NCBI RefSeq assembly: GCF_003589595.1
Contig: NW_020656077.1
Span: forward strand, 5,081,538 to 5,145,537
DNA: 64,000 nt
Direction: 5' to 3'
From: Hyposmocoma kahamanoa
Lineage: Eukaryota; Arthropoda; Insecta; Lepidoptera; Cosmopterigidae
Of this stretch, positions 22,011 to 33,010 are shown piece after piece. The notes under the pieces were generated by a model. That model was not told the DNA's origin. It ran no database searches and saw only the letters and a program-made list of their open reading frames with translations. Made by a program: the position numbers and the translations under genes. Position 1 is the first letter of the stretch, and every line of letters begins with the position of its first letter.

Positions 22011-23134
22011 TGCGTTATGTATACATATCGCACATGACAAGTAACGTAGTAATATCTCAAAATTGATTTACGTTATATTAATGTTATTTATTTAGTTTCA
22101 AAGCGACAGTGTTGTCCTGTCTCTTTGAAATTAAATCGTTACGTCCCTCGTATTTTATTTCGCTATATTTATTATTTGTATAAACATAGCGAAATTTTGG
22201 AGATAATACTATGTTAGTTGTCAAGTGCGATATTAGTTCAATTAAAATTCCGAAACATAATGTAAATACATATAAACACTTATATAATGGACGTCTGTAG
22301 TTAGACACTTGTACATTATAGAGCATATCAATAGTAATTGATTTCAAATCTCTATCTATAATCGAAAGATACATAGTCAAGTAATCATACATGAAAAAAT
22401 ATTGTGTCATAGAAATAAGATCAATAGTTTACTCGATAATAAATGTTGAAAAAAAAAAAGAAAAAATACTAGTGTCTGGTACTAAATAAAAAAGCCTCCT
22501 TCCCAGTGACTAATAAATGTTCTTTATGAAAATTTAAATCTGTTTAACGTTTTACTTCTGTTGAAATTCACTTGAAACAATATTACTTCACTCTCCGATT
22601 TCATTATATGTATATGATAACAACATATAATATTTATTTACTTTTTGTGCCATTTCACAATTAACACTTTTTTAAATATCCTTTTTTTCTATTCATTTAT
22701 TTAGCGGAAATTATTGAATAAAGTCTGATGTTTTGTTAAATAAGTAGATCTATTTAGGGGTTAAGTTTAAATGAGCTTCTATATTTTATAGAAATATAAG
22801 CTGAATGCCACGTTCTATTCGATGTCTAAATATATCCATTTGTTAAATACCATAGTTTAAAAAACGTAAATTTAAAAATAATGCAAGTTTCGGGCAAAGT
22901 TAAGAATTGATGGAGCATTTGAAATATCACATTTAGTAAATGTGCAAACGGCATTACGCTAAAGTCGCGAAGATCCAGAATATAATAATAAGCTGTTTAC
23001 GGTAATAATTAAAACGAAAGGACATGGACAAGATGCAGCAATACTTCTTTGGCTGCACGAAACATGTTTTAACTTGTCGTCAGAACGAGTGAATTTGGTT
23101 ACTAATTTGACACGTCAACAAAATGCTCTCTAGT
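22011..23134. other. No recognisable content
   Basis: This stretch is AT-rich with short open frames only. A run AAAAAAAAAAGAAAAAA is at about 22449. I see no gene, repeat family or RNA gene. Confidence 0.6.
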
Positions 23135-23627
23135 CATCGAGTATATAACCAGAAACAGATACGACATGTCATTTAATTTGTTTGAAAACTATTCTGCCAT
23201 ATCATTACAGTGACAATTGCGCTCCGATCGGCCAGCCCGAATTCGATAACACGCGAGTGTCGTCAATTATTTCACTTCAAATCGACCATTCAACTTGAGT
23301 TTTGCTATAATGGACGAAAACTGCAAAATTACATATCTAATATTTAATTACAGATTAAATTTGATTCCGTTTGTTTTGTAATTAGATGTTTTGTTGTTTT
23401 TCCCCACCCCACCAAATGAAACAGCACGCCATTGTTAGAGATATTATCTTTATTACAATAACTACAAAATATTTTTGGAATATACGAAGACGTACACACA
23501 GGTCAGTAGTTGGCCTGTCTATATTTCAGTGCAAACGAGAGTCGATGTTTATAAGTGATGTATCACTGACGAGTTACCAGGAATGTGTGGCCATTATTTT
23601 GTCTCTATTTCTGGTTATAGACTCGAT
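23135..23627 (+). mobile_element. Inverted-repeat family C, copy 1 (about 0.5 kb)
   Basis: The copy starts CATCGAGTATATAACCAGAA and ends TTTCTGGTTATAGACTCGAT, giving inverted ends of about 30 bp that include GTCTCTATTTCTGGTTATA. The body recurs at 54800-55318 (reverse) and 59225-59747 (forward). It contains no coding sequence I recognise. Small frames such as 23386-23652 are by-products. Confidence 0.88.
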
Positions 23628-26600
23628 TAACAACATTCCAATCCTGGATTAATGTTAGCTGTTCAAACGTAGAGGCATTAGAATTTTTATTTAACTTTGT
23701 TTCAGTGTCTTTTACTTAACCAACGTCACGAGGAATGCTCGGTATTGAATGAAACCAGTGACGAATAGTTACTGTTGATTAATACTGCAGTTAGGGCTCG
23801 ATATTAATTTTACCTGTTGAATAATTGAGCTGGAATTGATGCAAGTGATGGGTTGGAAAATGCGCTTGAAATGGCGATATGTTAGCGATCGTGACTGGAG
23901 GCTAATTATAACCAATGGTCGGGAAAAGCTGTTCCACGTGTATAGATACAAGTATAGACAGCTACAGGGAGCGACGTAGAATTATTGAAACCACCAAATA
24001 TTAATTAAGTAATTACATTTTCGAATTCCGGATTTCCGGAAATGATTCAACTGTATCGTAGGACAAACTTCTGACCTAGGAAGTCGAAGTTGAATTTTTA
24101 GGTAATTCCAATGGTGTCATGTAAACAATGCAGTAGACAACTGACAGCCTTATTTGTTGCCGTTCCTTCAGTGCGACCGTCAATACACGGGGAGCGGTGT
24201 GGTATCTAAAGCTAGCGAGTGGCGGTGAGTGTCTATTCTGGTTACTTTTTTATCTTTTTCTGCTTTTGTAAAAGGTAATTATCCACTGCAAAAGCAAAAA
24301 AGTAATTAATTAATATTTAGTGGTATTAACACTCTATGTTGCTTCTTGTAGCTATATCTGTATATGTTGAACACCTTTTTTCGACCATTGTTTATAACAA
24401 AACAAAATTTGCTGGTAACAAAAAGTAATATAAAGTTGTGGAACAGTACCTGCCTGAAGCACTGCCGTGCTCAGGATTAGGGACAGTCAGCGCAAATGGA
24501 GACGTGATTTAATAGCCATTTTCTATCAGGATTGTCTTGCTTGTTCTGGTTTGCATACCGTGAAAGAAACAAAAATAACGGTCATAGAAAACCTCGTCCG
24601 CCTAACTTTTGTTGGGCGCATAGCCTCCCTAATAGCTCGCTATAAAATATCGGACGGTATCACGTTGCCTAACATCGATCTCAATTACGGCGATAGTGCT
24701 GTCATACATCGCGTTTTTCTACTCACGGTTGCCATTAGAGAACATCAATTATCGAAGATTTTAGCTCTGGCAGATGTAAGTCGGGTCAGGAAAATGTTAA
24801 TCCGAATTTAAATACTTACATTATTCCACCTTTGAGCGAAACCGTACTTCCTATACGACTCAAATATTACATTACTTGTGCGATTTTTTATCGAACGCCT
24901 GAACGCCTTGGCCATGAGTCTCCGGTATAATTGATTTAGGAAAACGGCTTTAAATATATCCCCTTGGGGTACTACTGATACCCTAGATTTCGCAATTGGT
25001 ATTATTAATAATAATAAAAAAGCATTTTGAGTTGTGTGGTTAATGCAGTATTATTGTAATTATATACGTATGTGATGCTTCCCAAAATTGAGGACGTAGT
25101 TTATACAGTGGTTGTTCCGCCAGAGTCAACAATAACTTCACGATTTGAAACTAATACCTGCCTAATAAGAAAATAAAAGAAATACATTTATTAATATTAT
25201 TCATAATAATTCAATATCGTGGTAGTTAGCTATCTACATCTTACTTGTGAAACTGATGTTTTGTTAAAAATTATAAAGACAGATTGACATGGGTTTAGCG
25301 TTTTAAGTTTTAAACCCATGTTAAAAAGCAACAGTCTCACAAGTGAGTCTAAAAGTAAAAACATAGATACTAATTATATAAATTTAAAAAAAAGTAGATA
25401 TATAATTATTAAATTTAACATAAATATGTAAGTTAATAAACATTCCTTCATCTTAAATCCACTCTGTAAAAACTCAGTGGCGTTTGTGTAAGGTCGAGAA
25501 TATAATAAATAATGCGTCTTAGTATAAACGAAACACTGAAAATTTGACCTTTGGAACCACTACGTAGCCTTACGATATTGTGTGGACTTTTCCATGGGCG
25601 AGGCGGATCCCCAGCTAAACCGTATGACTATATAGATTTGTATTATTGCCATCTGCATTTGAAAACCCTAATTACGGTTTTATTGGATAACGTAAACTGA
25701 TAAAATTGAAAATTGAAAAATTTATATTCTTCTAGCTGTAAAGCATTACGAGCAACTATTCTGAATTTCCCACCGCAGTAGCGTAATTCTAAAGTTAGGC
25801 TAGTCAATTTCAATTTGGAGAGTCTATTCTTCTTTTAGTATTAGTCTTTCGCTGAGTCGGAATACACAAACGTTACTAGTTTACAATGAATGAGGTTCGT
25901 TATGCATTTGCACCTTGTGGCTAATAGGACGCTTTGTAACAATTTGCAGGCATATATTTGGTTCGTTGAATGCCGTGAATACGCGGTATAATATGCGATA
26001 TTCAATAGTTTAGTAGCTGTTGCTTGATCTTGAACTAGTTGTGGTACATTGAGATATTGCACTGTAACTCAAGCGTTATGCAACCTTTGTGTATATTGTT
26101 ACACAAATTTTTTTACAAACTTGCTATGTCTGCAGACTGTTGCAAAATTTTCAAATGCGATTACATACAGTATAGGAAAAAGAATCGCTTGATTAGTATT
26201 CATCGCTACAGAATATTAATACGTTAGCAGCCTTGTGGTATCATCAGCACCTATTTCGCGCCTATGCCACATTTAATAGGAAGCCTATCTTTACTGCGAG
26301 ACGTTCTACAACATCTTTGAAAGGAAATCATAGTAATTTCCGCTGCCGTAAGCAATCATATTCCAACGTACATTGAGATACTTTATTGGAAATTTATTTT
26401 CTATTACTTTTGGATTAAATTTATAATAGTGAATATAAAGGTAGAAAGAACATTTGCTCGACGTGGCGGCGAGCGGCTAGCTTTTATACAAACGACAAAA
26501 AAGTGATTATTAAATACGCAGTATGAATTTCATTTTTTAAAGCCACCAGTGAATGCGAATATTAAATGTATCCGTTCGAATAACATTGGCATGTTAATAT

Positions 26601-27869
26601 TTATTCTGCTGAAAGTCTTTTCCATACTTTTCAATCGCATTAATATTATGTTGCCATTTTCAAACATAATTTTTAAAATAAATTTTACATTTCATATAAA
26701 AACATTATGATAATATCAAATTTTTGTAATAACCGAAGTAAAACATCGTAACAATGTCAATAATTTTATGAAGAGATAAGTTTATTTATGGTTTCGTTCT
26801 ATCTTTAAAAACAGTCTTTATTGCCATATTGCAACTGACAGTTGTCCAACTTTCGACGCAATGGTGTGACCATGTGACTAAAGAAACACCTTTGCAGCTA
26901 GCGGCGTCTGTGATGAGTACCTAATATTTACTTTCTACCATAACTTTACAGGTTATTCATTTTTATTTATTGCGTAACAAAACAACGTACGTTTTTTTAC
27001 TGGACGGACTAGTCCATAATTTACAATTGTATATATTATTTGTACATTGTACGGTATTGTTTTATGGACTTATGAATTAGGTTAAGTTTGTATTAGCATT
27101 ATTTGTTTAAGAATAATTAGGCTTCCATTACAAACAAGCCGCTCGTAGTGCAAATGCAAAATGGTTCCAATATAGCCCATTAATTTGAGAGAGACTGTTG
27201 CGTCTAGGGCCATTACACCACTGGACTTACTGAAAGCTACACATGTTATCTATAACATGAATTACAATTCTTGTGACTGTGAAATAATTCCAAATTTCGT
27301 TTAGCGGTAACAAAGGCCCTTTTATATTATAATATTGTCTCAAGAAAAGTATGATAGTGTATAACAGAATGGCTAAATTTTGACTTCTTACGTACGTCAC
27401 AAAAATGGATCATAGAAAATTATAACACCTAAAGTTTCGTATTGTGTATGTATGCCTAGATATAATGTGTATTGGATGCTTCAGTTTACATCTACCGAGA
27501 TGACTTAATCGATGCGCACAGGGACAATTGTAAAAACTTTTACCACTTTAAGTTATGGTTTTATAGAAGACATGTGTTCGGATGTGTATAACTAAGTGGA
27601 GGGTCATAGTCTACAAGCTTATCTTAACTAAAAAGTAATACGAGTTAACGTGCTGCATTTACGATTTTAGTTGATGAAAGTTAATTTAATTTAAACACAC
27701 TGCGAGCTACATATTCCATTTGTATTCTGACTTTTTGAAATTAACCATTTTCGACACGCTCTGCGTACGAGTATTTCAGTTTATTCTGGGTGATGTCTTT
27801 GTGCGATAAGTTCTGTACTGTCTTCTTAATTATGACACGGGATAACACCTACAATGAGTGAATCTATCC
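23628..27869. other. Long stretch without recognised gene or repeat
   Basis: Apart from a hairpin at 25241-25347 and an open stretch at 24475-24776 discussed in the findings, I see no homology, repeat family or RNA gene here. The sequence is AT-rich. Slightly GC-richer patches lie at 24160-24240 and 26455-26480. Confidence 0.5.
25241..25347. repeat. Imperfect hairpin
   Basis: TGACATGGGTTTA (25285-25297) pairs perfectly with TAAACCCATGTTA (25311-25323). Further out TTACTTGTGA.ACTG pairs with CAGTCTCACAAGTGAG. The arms are interrupted by unpaired sequence. This may be a worn fold-back element. Confidence 0.65.
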
Positions 27870-28249
27870 CTTAGAATAATAACGCATAGAATGATAGTTT
27901 CATATCAAACGAACTGTCACAAGTGAGGCAAAAATCAAATTCATGTAGGCGTACGCAACTTGTATCTACGCTCGTCGGCACGCACACAAATATACAAATA
28001 ATGATGCCATGGAATAACATTTCCCTCAAAAGTGTAGTATAAGTATTATCTATTTTATGTTTGTCTGACGTATTTTTACACTCATTTACCGCACATTTCG
28101 TCATTTTTAGCTAAAATTCTTGAGCTGTTCGCGGTGCAAGTTAACCTTGAGCACTGAAGGCCCGCCCGCTCGTGTAGGCCCATTGGGAGTGCTTCAATTT
28201 GCCTCACTTAACGTGTGCGGACTAGGTTTCTATGCGTTATTATTCTAAG
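27870..28249. mobile_element. Non-autonomous P-superfamily-like element (380 bp, 8-bp TSD)
   Basis: The element begins CTTAGAATAATAACGCATAG and ends in CTATGCGTTATTATTCTAAG, perfect inverted ends of at least 22 bp. A second inverted pair (AAGTGAGGC with GCCTCACTT) lies further in. The 8-bp word ATCTATCC is present exactly at both sides (27862-27869 and 28250-28257). P and hAT elements make 8-bp duplications. The THAP-like remnant inside favours P. The interior has no other coding content. Confidence 0.85.
28042..28104 (-). pseudogene. Fragment of a THAP-type zinc finger (transposase N-terminus)
   Basis: On the minus strand the start codon at 28104 opens MTKCAVNECKNTSDKHKID. The spacing M-x2-C-A-V-x2-C-x-N-x-S is that of the first zinc-ligand pair of THAP domains as found at the N-terminus of P-element transposases and host THAP proteins. 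The second ligand pair (C..H) and the FHRFP motif are missing, since the frame continues into unrelated sequence. It is a leftover of the parent transposase gene, not a functional protein. Confidence 0.55.
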
Positions 28250-28641
28250 ATCTATCCATAACTTGGTGCTAAACGTTTGATTCATTTCTGGACGTAATAT
28301 TGTCATACTTTCCTTGATTATTGTAATACCTGTTTTGGCGCATTTTTGAATGTAAAATGGGCTATATGTTTGTATAATATTAAATATTACATGTGTAATA
28401 AATGTCAGAAAAATAAAAAATCTTTTATTTACTAAACCTTTATATTCCCAAGAAAGTTACTTAACAGCAAATCGTCGGTTACATTTGAAAACCTCGTATG
28501 TTTGTTTTTGGAAGAATCCGGTTGTTACTATTCAACCATAATATCATGTAATACCGAGCAATTTAAGTTATTAACTTCTAGAACATAGATTGTCATGTAA
28601 TTATAGTATAATAGTAATTCTGTTTTTGTGCCTACTCAAAA

Positions 28642-28921
28642 GTAACCGACCTCAAAAGTTCGCGGAATTACATCTATTTGCCAAGTTTTATTACAAATCG
28701 GTTACCGGAAAGTGCGCGAAACCGGATTCAATCCACAGTTTGTCACCCTGAGAGGTGGAATATTTAATTCAAATTTAAATGGGACCACTACCCTCTTTCC
28801 AACAAATACAGGTACCAGGTACCCTCTTTCCAACAAAAAAATAATCATCAAAAGCGTAACATACATAAAAATAGAACATACAGTCGAATTGAGAACCTTC
28901 TCCTTTTTTTGAATTCGGTTA
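28642..28921 (+). repeat. Interspersed repeat R7, copy 2
   Basis: The copy opens TAACCGACCTCAAAAGTTCG and ends CTTTTTTTGAATTCGGTTAA. Inside, an extra copy of the ACCCTCTTTCCAACAAA motif makes a short internal duplication (28787-28835). The text otherwise follows copy 1 at 6140. Confidence 0.7.
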
Positions 28922-29304
28922 ATTATATTACAAATTGAGTTCGAACTTGATTATCGTGTAGGGTTGTTAATATGATAATATCGGCAATGATATATCGATA
29001 TTATTTGAATGGGCAATTTGACACATCGTTCATCGCACACGAACCAAACTGGAGCCAACTGCAATTATCCCAACCTCCAATGATCCTAAAGTTGCAGCAT
29101 TACATGGGACGCCCCTAGGGCCTGCCGGATGTTATGAGGTCGAATTTGAATTTCGGAATCACTGTTTTACAAGCTCGTACACTTCGCGGTCACGGTCCGA
29201 AGTAAGGTTCTTCCTGGAGCTGAGACGATGTAAGTAATGTTCTCCTCAATGCCCAAATATGAGATAAAATCAGTGTACTATTATGCCAGTCTTATCATAA
29301 ACAA

Positions 29305-29578
29305 TAGTGATGCAATAGACCTCTCCGCACGCTTTGTCATATCTGTTTCCGTTCCTGCATCCGCAACATTTATAACGGAAATTTAATCGGAAGTTTACAA
29401 AGTTGGAACAGATCAGGCGCTAGTGGATATTACTTGGCGGTGGAGCGCGCGTTTTTTATAAGTTTTGTGTTGTATAATATTTCTGATGAAACTGGAATTT
29501 GACGGATGTGTACTACATCTAAATTGCACTTAAATCAGTTTCCGTTGAATCCGTCATGACACTTCTGTTGCATCACTA
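29305..29578. mobile_element. hAT-type MITE (274 bp, 8-bp TSD)
   Basis: The element begins TAGTGATGCAATAG and ends CTGTTGCATCACTA, so 13 of the 14 terminal bases match as inverted repeats. ATAAACAA flanks it exactly on both sides (29297-29304 and 29579-29586). Terminal TAG.G and an 8-bp duplication are hAT features. There is no coding sequence inside. Confidence 0.85.
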
Positions 29579-29587
29579 ATAAACAAC

Positions 29588-29796
29588 GTAATCGACATTT
29601 CGAGTTCTAAGGTTTTCGCGATTGTTATACATAGGAATGAAACTATTTTTCCGGATTTAAATCGCGTATATTTGTTTTTTCAAACAAACCGACGTTTCGG
29701 GCCTTTTACAGGTCCCATGGTCACGGTTGACCATGGGACCAAATATACGCGATTTAAATCCGGAAAAATAGTTTCATTCCTATGTAATCGACATTT
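29588..29796. mobile_element. Fold-back element family F, copy 2 (with 13-bp flanking repeat)
   Basis: The left arm is complete (CGAGTTCTAAGGTTTTCGCG, then GAAACTATTTTTCCGG). The core contains CCGACGTTTCGGGCC and the palindrome GGTCCCATGGTC...GACCATGGGACC. The right arm ends early at CATTCCTAT. GTAATCGACATTT is present at 29588-29600 and 29784-29796. The element begins almost directly after the hAT MITE's duplication. Confidence 0.85.
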
Positions 29797-29972
29797 TTAG
29801 CGAAATTGAGTTATTAATATAAGTTTATATTTTTGTAGTGGGCAGTGTGGTATATGTAGTATATGTGGTGGGCAGAACACATTGATTAAACAAACGGGTC
29901 TTCAGACACTCTACAATTTACAATTTGCCAAAAGTGTTACATTGAAAAATATATAATCTCAAATCAAAACAA

Positions 29973-30210
29973 GATTTTTTTTATAATATTAAGTAATGGA
30001 ACGAACAAGCCGTGCGCCTCATGGTAAGCTACACGCCTGTCCATAACAGTTGAATTGCCACTCAGAGCTTTAAATCGCAAAGATATGAGGGACTGCCACA
30101 GCGCGACGTTAGTCGACAAGTCTCATGTGCCTGTAGACCAGCACCCTTACTCTTTAAAAACGGAACACAGTAATGCTGACATTACTGCTTGGCGGCAGAA
30201 ATAGGTAAGA
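29973..30210 (-). mobile_element. SINE family B, reverse orientation
   Basis: The reverse complement reads CTATTTCTGCCGCCAAGCAG, GGAACACAGTAATGC-type text, CAGAGCTTTAAATCGCAAAG on this strand, and ends at the TTTTTTTATAATATTA tail on the left. It is diverged but nearly full in its 3' two-thirds. Confidence 0.75.
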
Positions 30211-30609
30211 TCAAAAATGAATTTTTATTTTTAAATACAAAACAATTTTTTTATGGTACAATCGCGGCTAAATGACAAATGGTCAAATATCTATTTTAAA
30301 TAGCAAAAGATAGAGCACAAATTTCTCTTTTAAAAACAGTTAAAATTTGTTAACGTGATCGACTTAACGGAACTTAACCTATCGATGCATAAAACAATTT
30401 CAATATGCGAAACTGGGTTAAAGTTTTATTGTGATATCAAAAAAAAAATGTTTTGTCACTTAGCCACATTTTAGTTAGCAGAGGGCAGGGTAAATACCAA
30501 GTGTAACTAGGTATCCTAGAATAGTTTGTCCCCAATTTTACAAATTCAACTTTTCAGTAAAATTGCGTACTTGTTTTTGATTTATTAAACATTAAGCCTG
30601 AGGCCTTTA

Positions 30610-30653
30610 ACACTCACAATATAAGGTGGCTCGAATTGTCTGCCCGGGGGTGT
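30610..30653. repeat. Terminal fragment of the Tc1-like family
   Basis: AAGGTGGCTCGAATTGTCTG then CCCGGGGGTG matches the right inverted repeat of the element at 17291-18949. No second end is found nearby. Confidence 0.55.
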
Positions 30654-30886
30654 TTTATAATCAGAGTTTCGGAATAGGCACAAGTATGTTTCCTTAAACT
30701 TCAAGTAATATACCATAGTGAGTAACACCTCCCGTTGAAATACCAGAACGATAAAAAATGTAGTATAAAAATAAAGCATTTATTTCCGAATCTTGTTCAT
30801 AGTGTTAGTAAGACATTCTGTTAGGACAAGTGTTAGTAGACCTGAAAATAAAATAAAATGAAAATTATATTCTAGTGTCGAGACGC

Positions 30887-31242
30887 ACCCAATGCTGTAA
30901 GGGTCGACACACAAAACTGTAATGCGACGTCGCATCGCAGAAATCTACGAGCTCGCATGACGCATCGCAAGAATTTGCGAATTGCTCCGCATCGCGCATT
31001 CCTGCGATGTTAATCTTCTTTGTGTATTTTCCCTACACTTTCTTATCAATAACTGCAGTGCAACACTCTTTTTGCGAGTCCTGTCGATACCAAAAAAATA
31101 CGTTTAGTACCGTTGACGGTCGTCTGAAGGAATGGTTACCCGAACCGTGACGGTGAGATGTCTTGCCGCACGAAATCGCATTGCATTTTTCTGCGTTGCG
31201 ACTTCGCAGTTTTGTGTTTCAACCCTAACATTGGGGGGGTCT
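30887..31242. mobile_element. MITE with about 40-bp inverted ends
   Basis: The left end reads CACCCAATGCTGTAAGGGTC, then GACACACAAAACTG and GCGACGTCGCATCGCAG. The right end is the mirror image: GCGTTGCGACTTCGCAG, TTTTGTGTTTCAACCCTAAC, ATTGGGGG. The interior is non-coding and has many GCGA and TCGC words. The target duplication is not clear. Confidence 0.7.
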
Positions 31243-31394
31243 CACCAGTTTATGAACACACTTAGGAGTGCGTTGGTGCTACTGCGAAGTATTCCCATGA
31301 TAGAGTAGCCTAGAATAGAAAACCATCTCAAATTATTTTAAGTATGCGATGTATTCAACCTGGAACTTATAGTGTCTTGTGTACAGTTAATCGC

Positions 31395-31616
31395 TTTTTA
31401 ATGTAATAAATAGGCCTAAGCTTAATAATTTAGCTTGATTGATTGAAAATTACTAAGTTTTTTTTTTATTCCATGACTACTTGTTGGCAATTTGAATTTA
31501 TAAAAGCGTGAAATCTGTTTTTTTTCGGTGATAACAATATTTTTGTGTTCTGCCCTTTAAGAATAAAAATGCAAGGTGAGCCACCTTGCATTCTCTTCAT
31601 TTATGTATCCGGGAGA
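31395..31616. mobile_element. Short derivative of the Tc1-like family, 5'-eroded
   Basis: CCTAAGCTTAATAATTTAGC, TTGATTGATTGAAAATTACT and the end ATGCAAGGTGAGCC...ATCCGGGAG match the terminal parts of 17291-18949 and the short element 32413-32663. The first inverted repeat is lost or very diverged. Confidence 0.6.
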
Positions 31617-31875
31617 ATATTATAAAAAGAAAATGAATTGTGTTTTTAGTTACAATTACAAAACCATTCTTCCAATTATCCAACCGTAGTAAAATACAAT
31701 ACAAGACGTAATCTCGGGATTCGAGAGGGAGGTATTGTCTACTCTATTTATATTACTTCTTCAACTTTAGGTTGATTTTCTCTGCTTGTTTCGAATGTAA
31801 CAAATTACCACATCTACATGTAGCCGTAACATTGAAGACACTCTTGAGTGTCTTAAATTTTATGCAGACGAAACT

Positions 31876-32074
31876 GGCGGTCTACTTTCGATCTCCGTCC
31901 GACATACGTCCGAAACAATTACTGCCAAATAAGCAATACTTGACCAAATGAAAAGACGCGTGATGCGAATGAAGCTTCATACTTGATACTTGTCTTTTAA
32001 TTTTGTCGAATATTACTTATTTGACAGTAATTGTTTCGGACGGATGTCGGACGGAGATCGAGGGTAGACCCCCT
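31876..32074. mobile_element. MITE with about 62-bp inverted ends
   Basis: GGTCTACTTTCGATCTCCGT, CCGACATACGTCCGAAACAA and TTACTGCCAAATAAGCAATA on the left are mirrored by TATTACTTATTTGACAGTAA, TTGTTTCGGACGGATGTCGG and ACGGAGATCGAGGGTAGACC on the right. GAAACT occurs just outside both ends (31870-31875 and 32075-32080), a possible 6-bp duplication. The middle of about 75 bp is unique. Confidence 0.82.
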
Positions 32075-32412
32075 GAAACTAAATCACAACAATAAGTATG
32101 CGACCAGTTTCTAACAAGCGATCTGCGTAATAGTCCTTGACACAACGACGACGGCAACTAGGTTGAGCCTACTCTTGCAATTTACAATAACGTAAGAGCT
32201 ATATTTCAGCTTGTAATGGTAAGTAAGTTTCCTCAAACAAGCTCGGAAATGCTCGATGTCCTTTTGAACAAAGGGTAAACAAAGAGCCTGATATGCTACA
32301 CTACAAAATTAAAAACAAATTACTTCCCACAAAGTTCGCCAAATCCGTACGAAAATCAATTTTTTACCGCTACGTTACAATCTTTAAAAAAAAATTACCA
32401 AGCATATATTAT

Positions 32413-32663
32413 ACATTTCCGGACGCATAATTCGAGCCACCACGCATTTTCAGTTTAAAGTGCCCTAAGCTAAAACAATGTTTGATTGATCAAAAACTAT
32501 TACGCAAATTTGAAACTAGAATACTAGTTTTTCTCATAAGTCTTTGTTGGGAATGTGGATTTGCAGAACCGAGGGAAAACTTTTTCTTCGATGATAAGAC
32601 TATTTTTGTATTCCAGCCCTTTACGACAAAAATGCGAGGTGACTCGAATTATGTGTCCGGGAG
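32413..32663. mobile_element. MITE derived from the Tc1-like element (251 bp)
   Basis: The left end CATTTCCGGACGCATAATTC, then GAGCCACC.CGCATTTT, and the right end AAAATGCGAGGTGACTCGAA, TTATGTGTCCGGGAG, are inverted repeats matching those of 17291-18949. The sequence just inside (TGCCCTAAGCTAAAACAATG and TTGATTGATCAAAAACTATT) also matches that element, while the transposase is gone. TA lies on each side. Confidence 0.82.
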
Positions 32664-32699
32664 TACGTAAAAAAAATATACAAGTAGCATATATTAACT

Positions 32700-32918
32700 G
32701 CCTCCGTGGCTAGACCGTTACCATGCCGGACTGCCACGCAAATGACCCAGGTTCGATTCCCAGGCCGAGATAAATATATGTATGGCGTACATTTATTTCT
32801 CTCGTGAGTTTGGGTGTAATTTGTGGTTGTCAATGTGTGAGTCCATAGAACCCGCGACACAGGGTTTCCCTTGTGTGGGGCTATGTTGAGCGTGTGCGTT
32901 ATTATTATATATTATTAT
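32700..32918 (+). mobile_element. SINE family A, copy 2, with (ATT)n tail
   Basis: The copy reads TTAACTGCCTCCGTGGC, TACCATGCCGGACTGCCACG, box B GGTTCGATTCC, the common body, and a tail ATTATTATATATTATTAT. It is nearly full-length. The internal open frames on both strands are not genes. Confidence 0.9.
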
Positions 32919-32928
32919 CTATATGCAG

Positions 32929-33010
32929 GGTGGAAAAAATCAATGGGACATTAAGGGGAACTAACTTAAAGGTTGAAGTTAGCTAATTTTACTTAAGGTA
33001 TACATTAATA
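32929..33010 (+). repeat. Interspersed repeat with ATCAATGGGAC, copy 2
   Basis: CAGGGTGGAAAAAATCAATG, GGACATTAAGGGGAACTAAC, then GTTAGCTAATTTTACTTAAG parallels 3950-4030. It starts right after the tail of the SINE at 32700. Confidence 0.5.
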
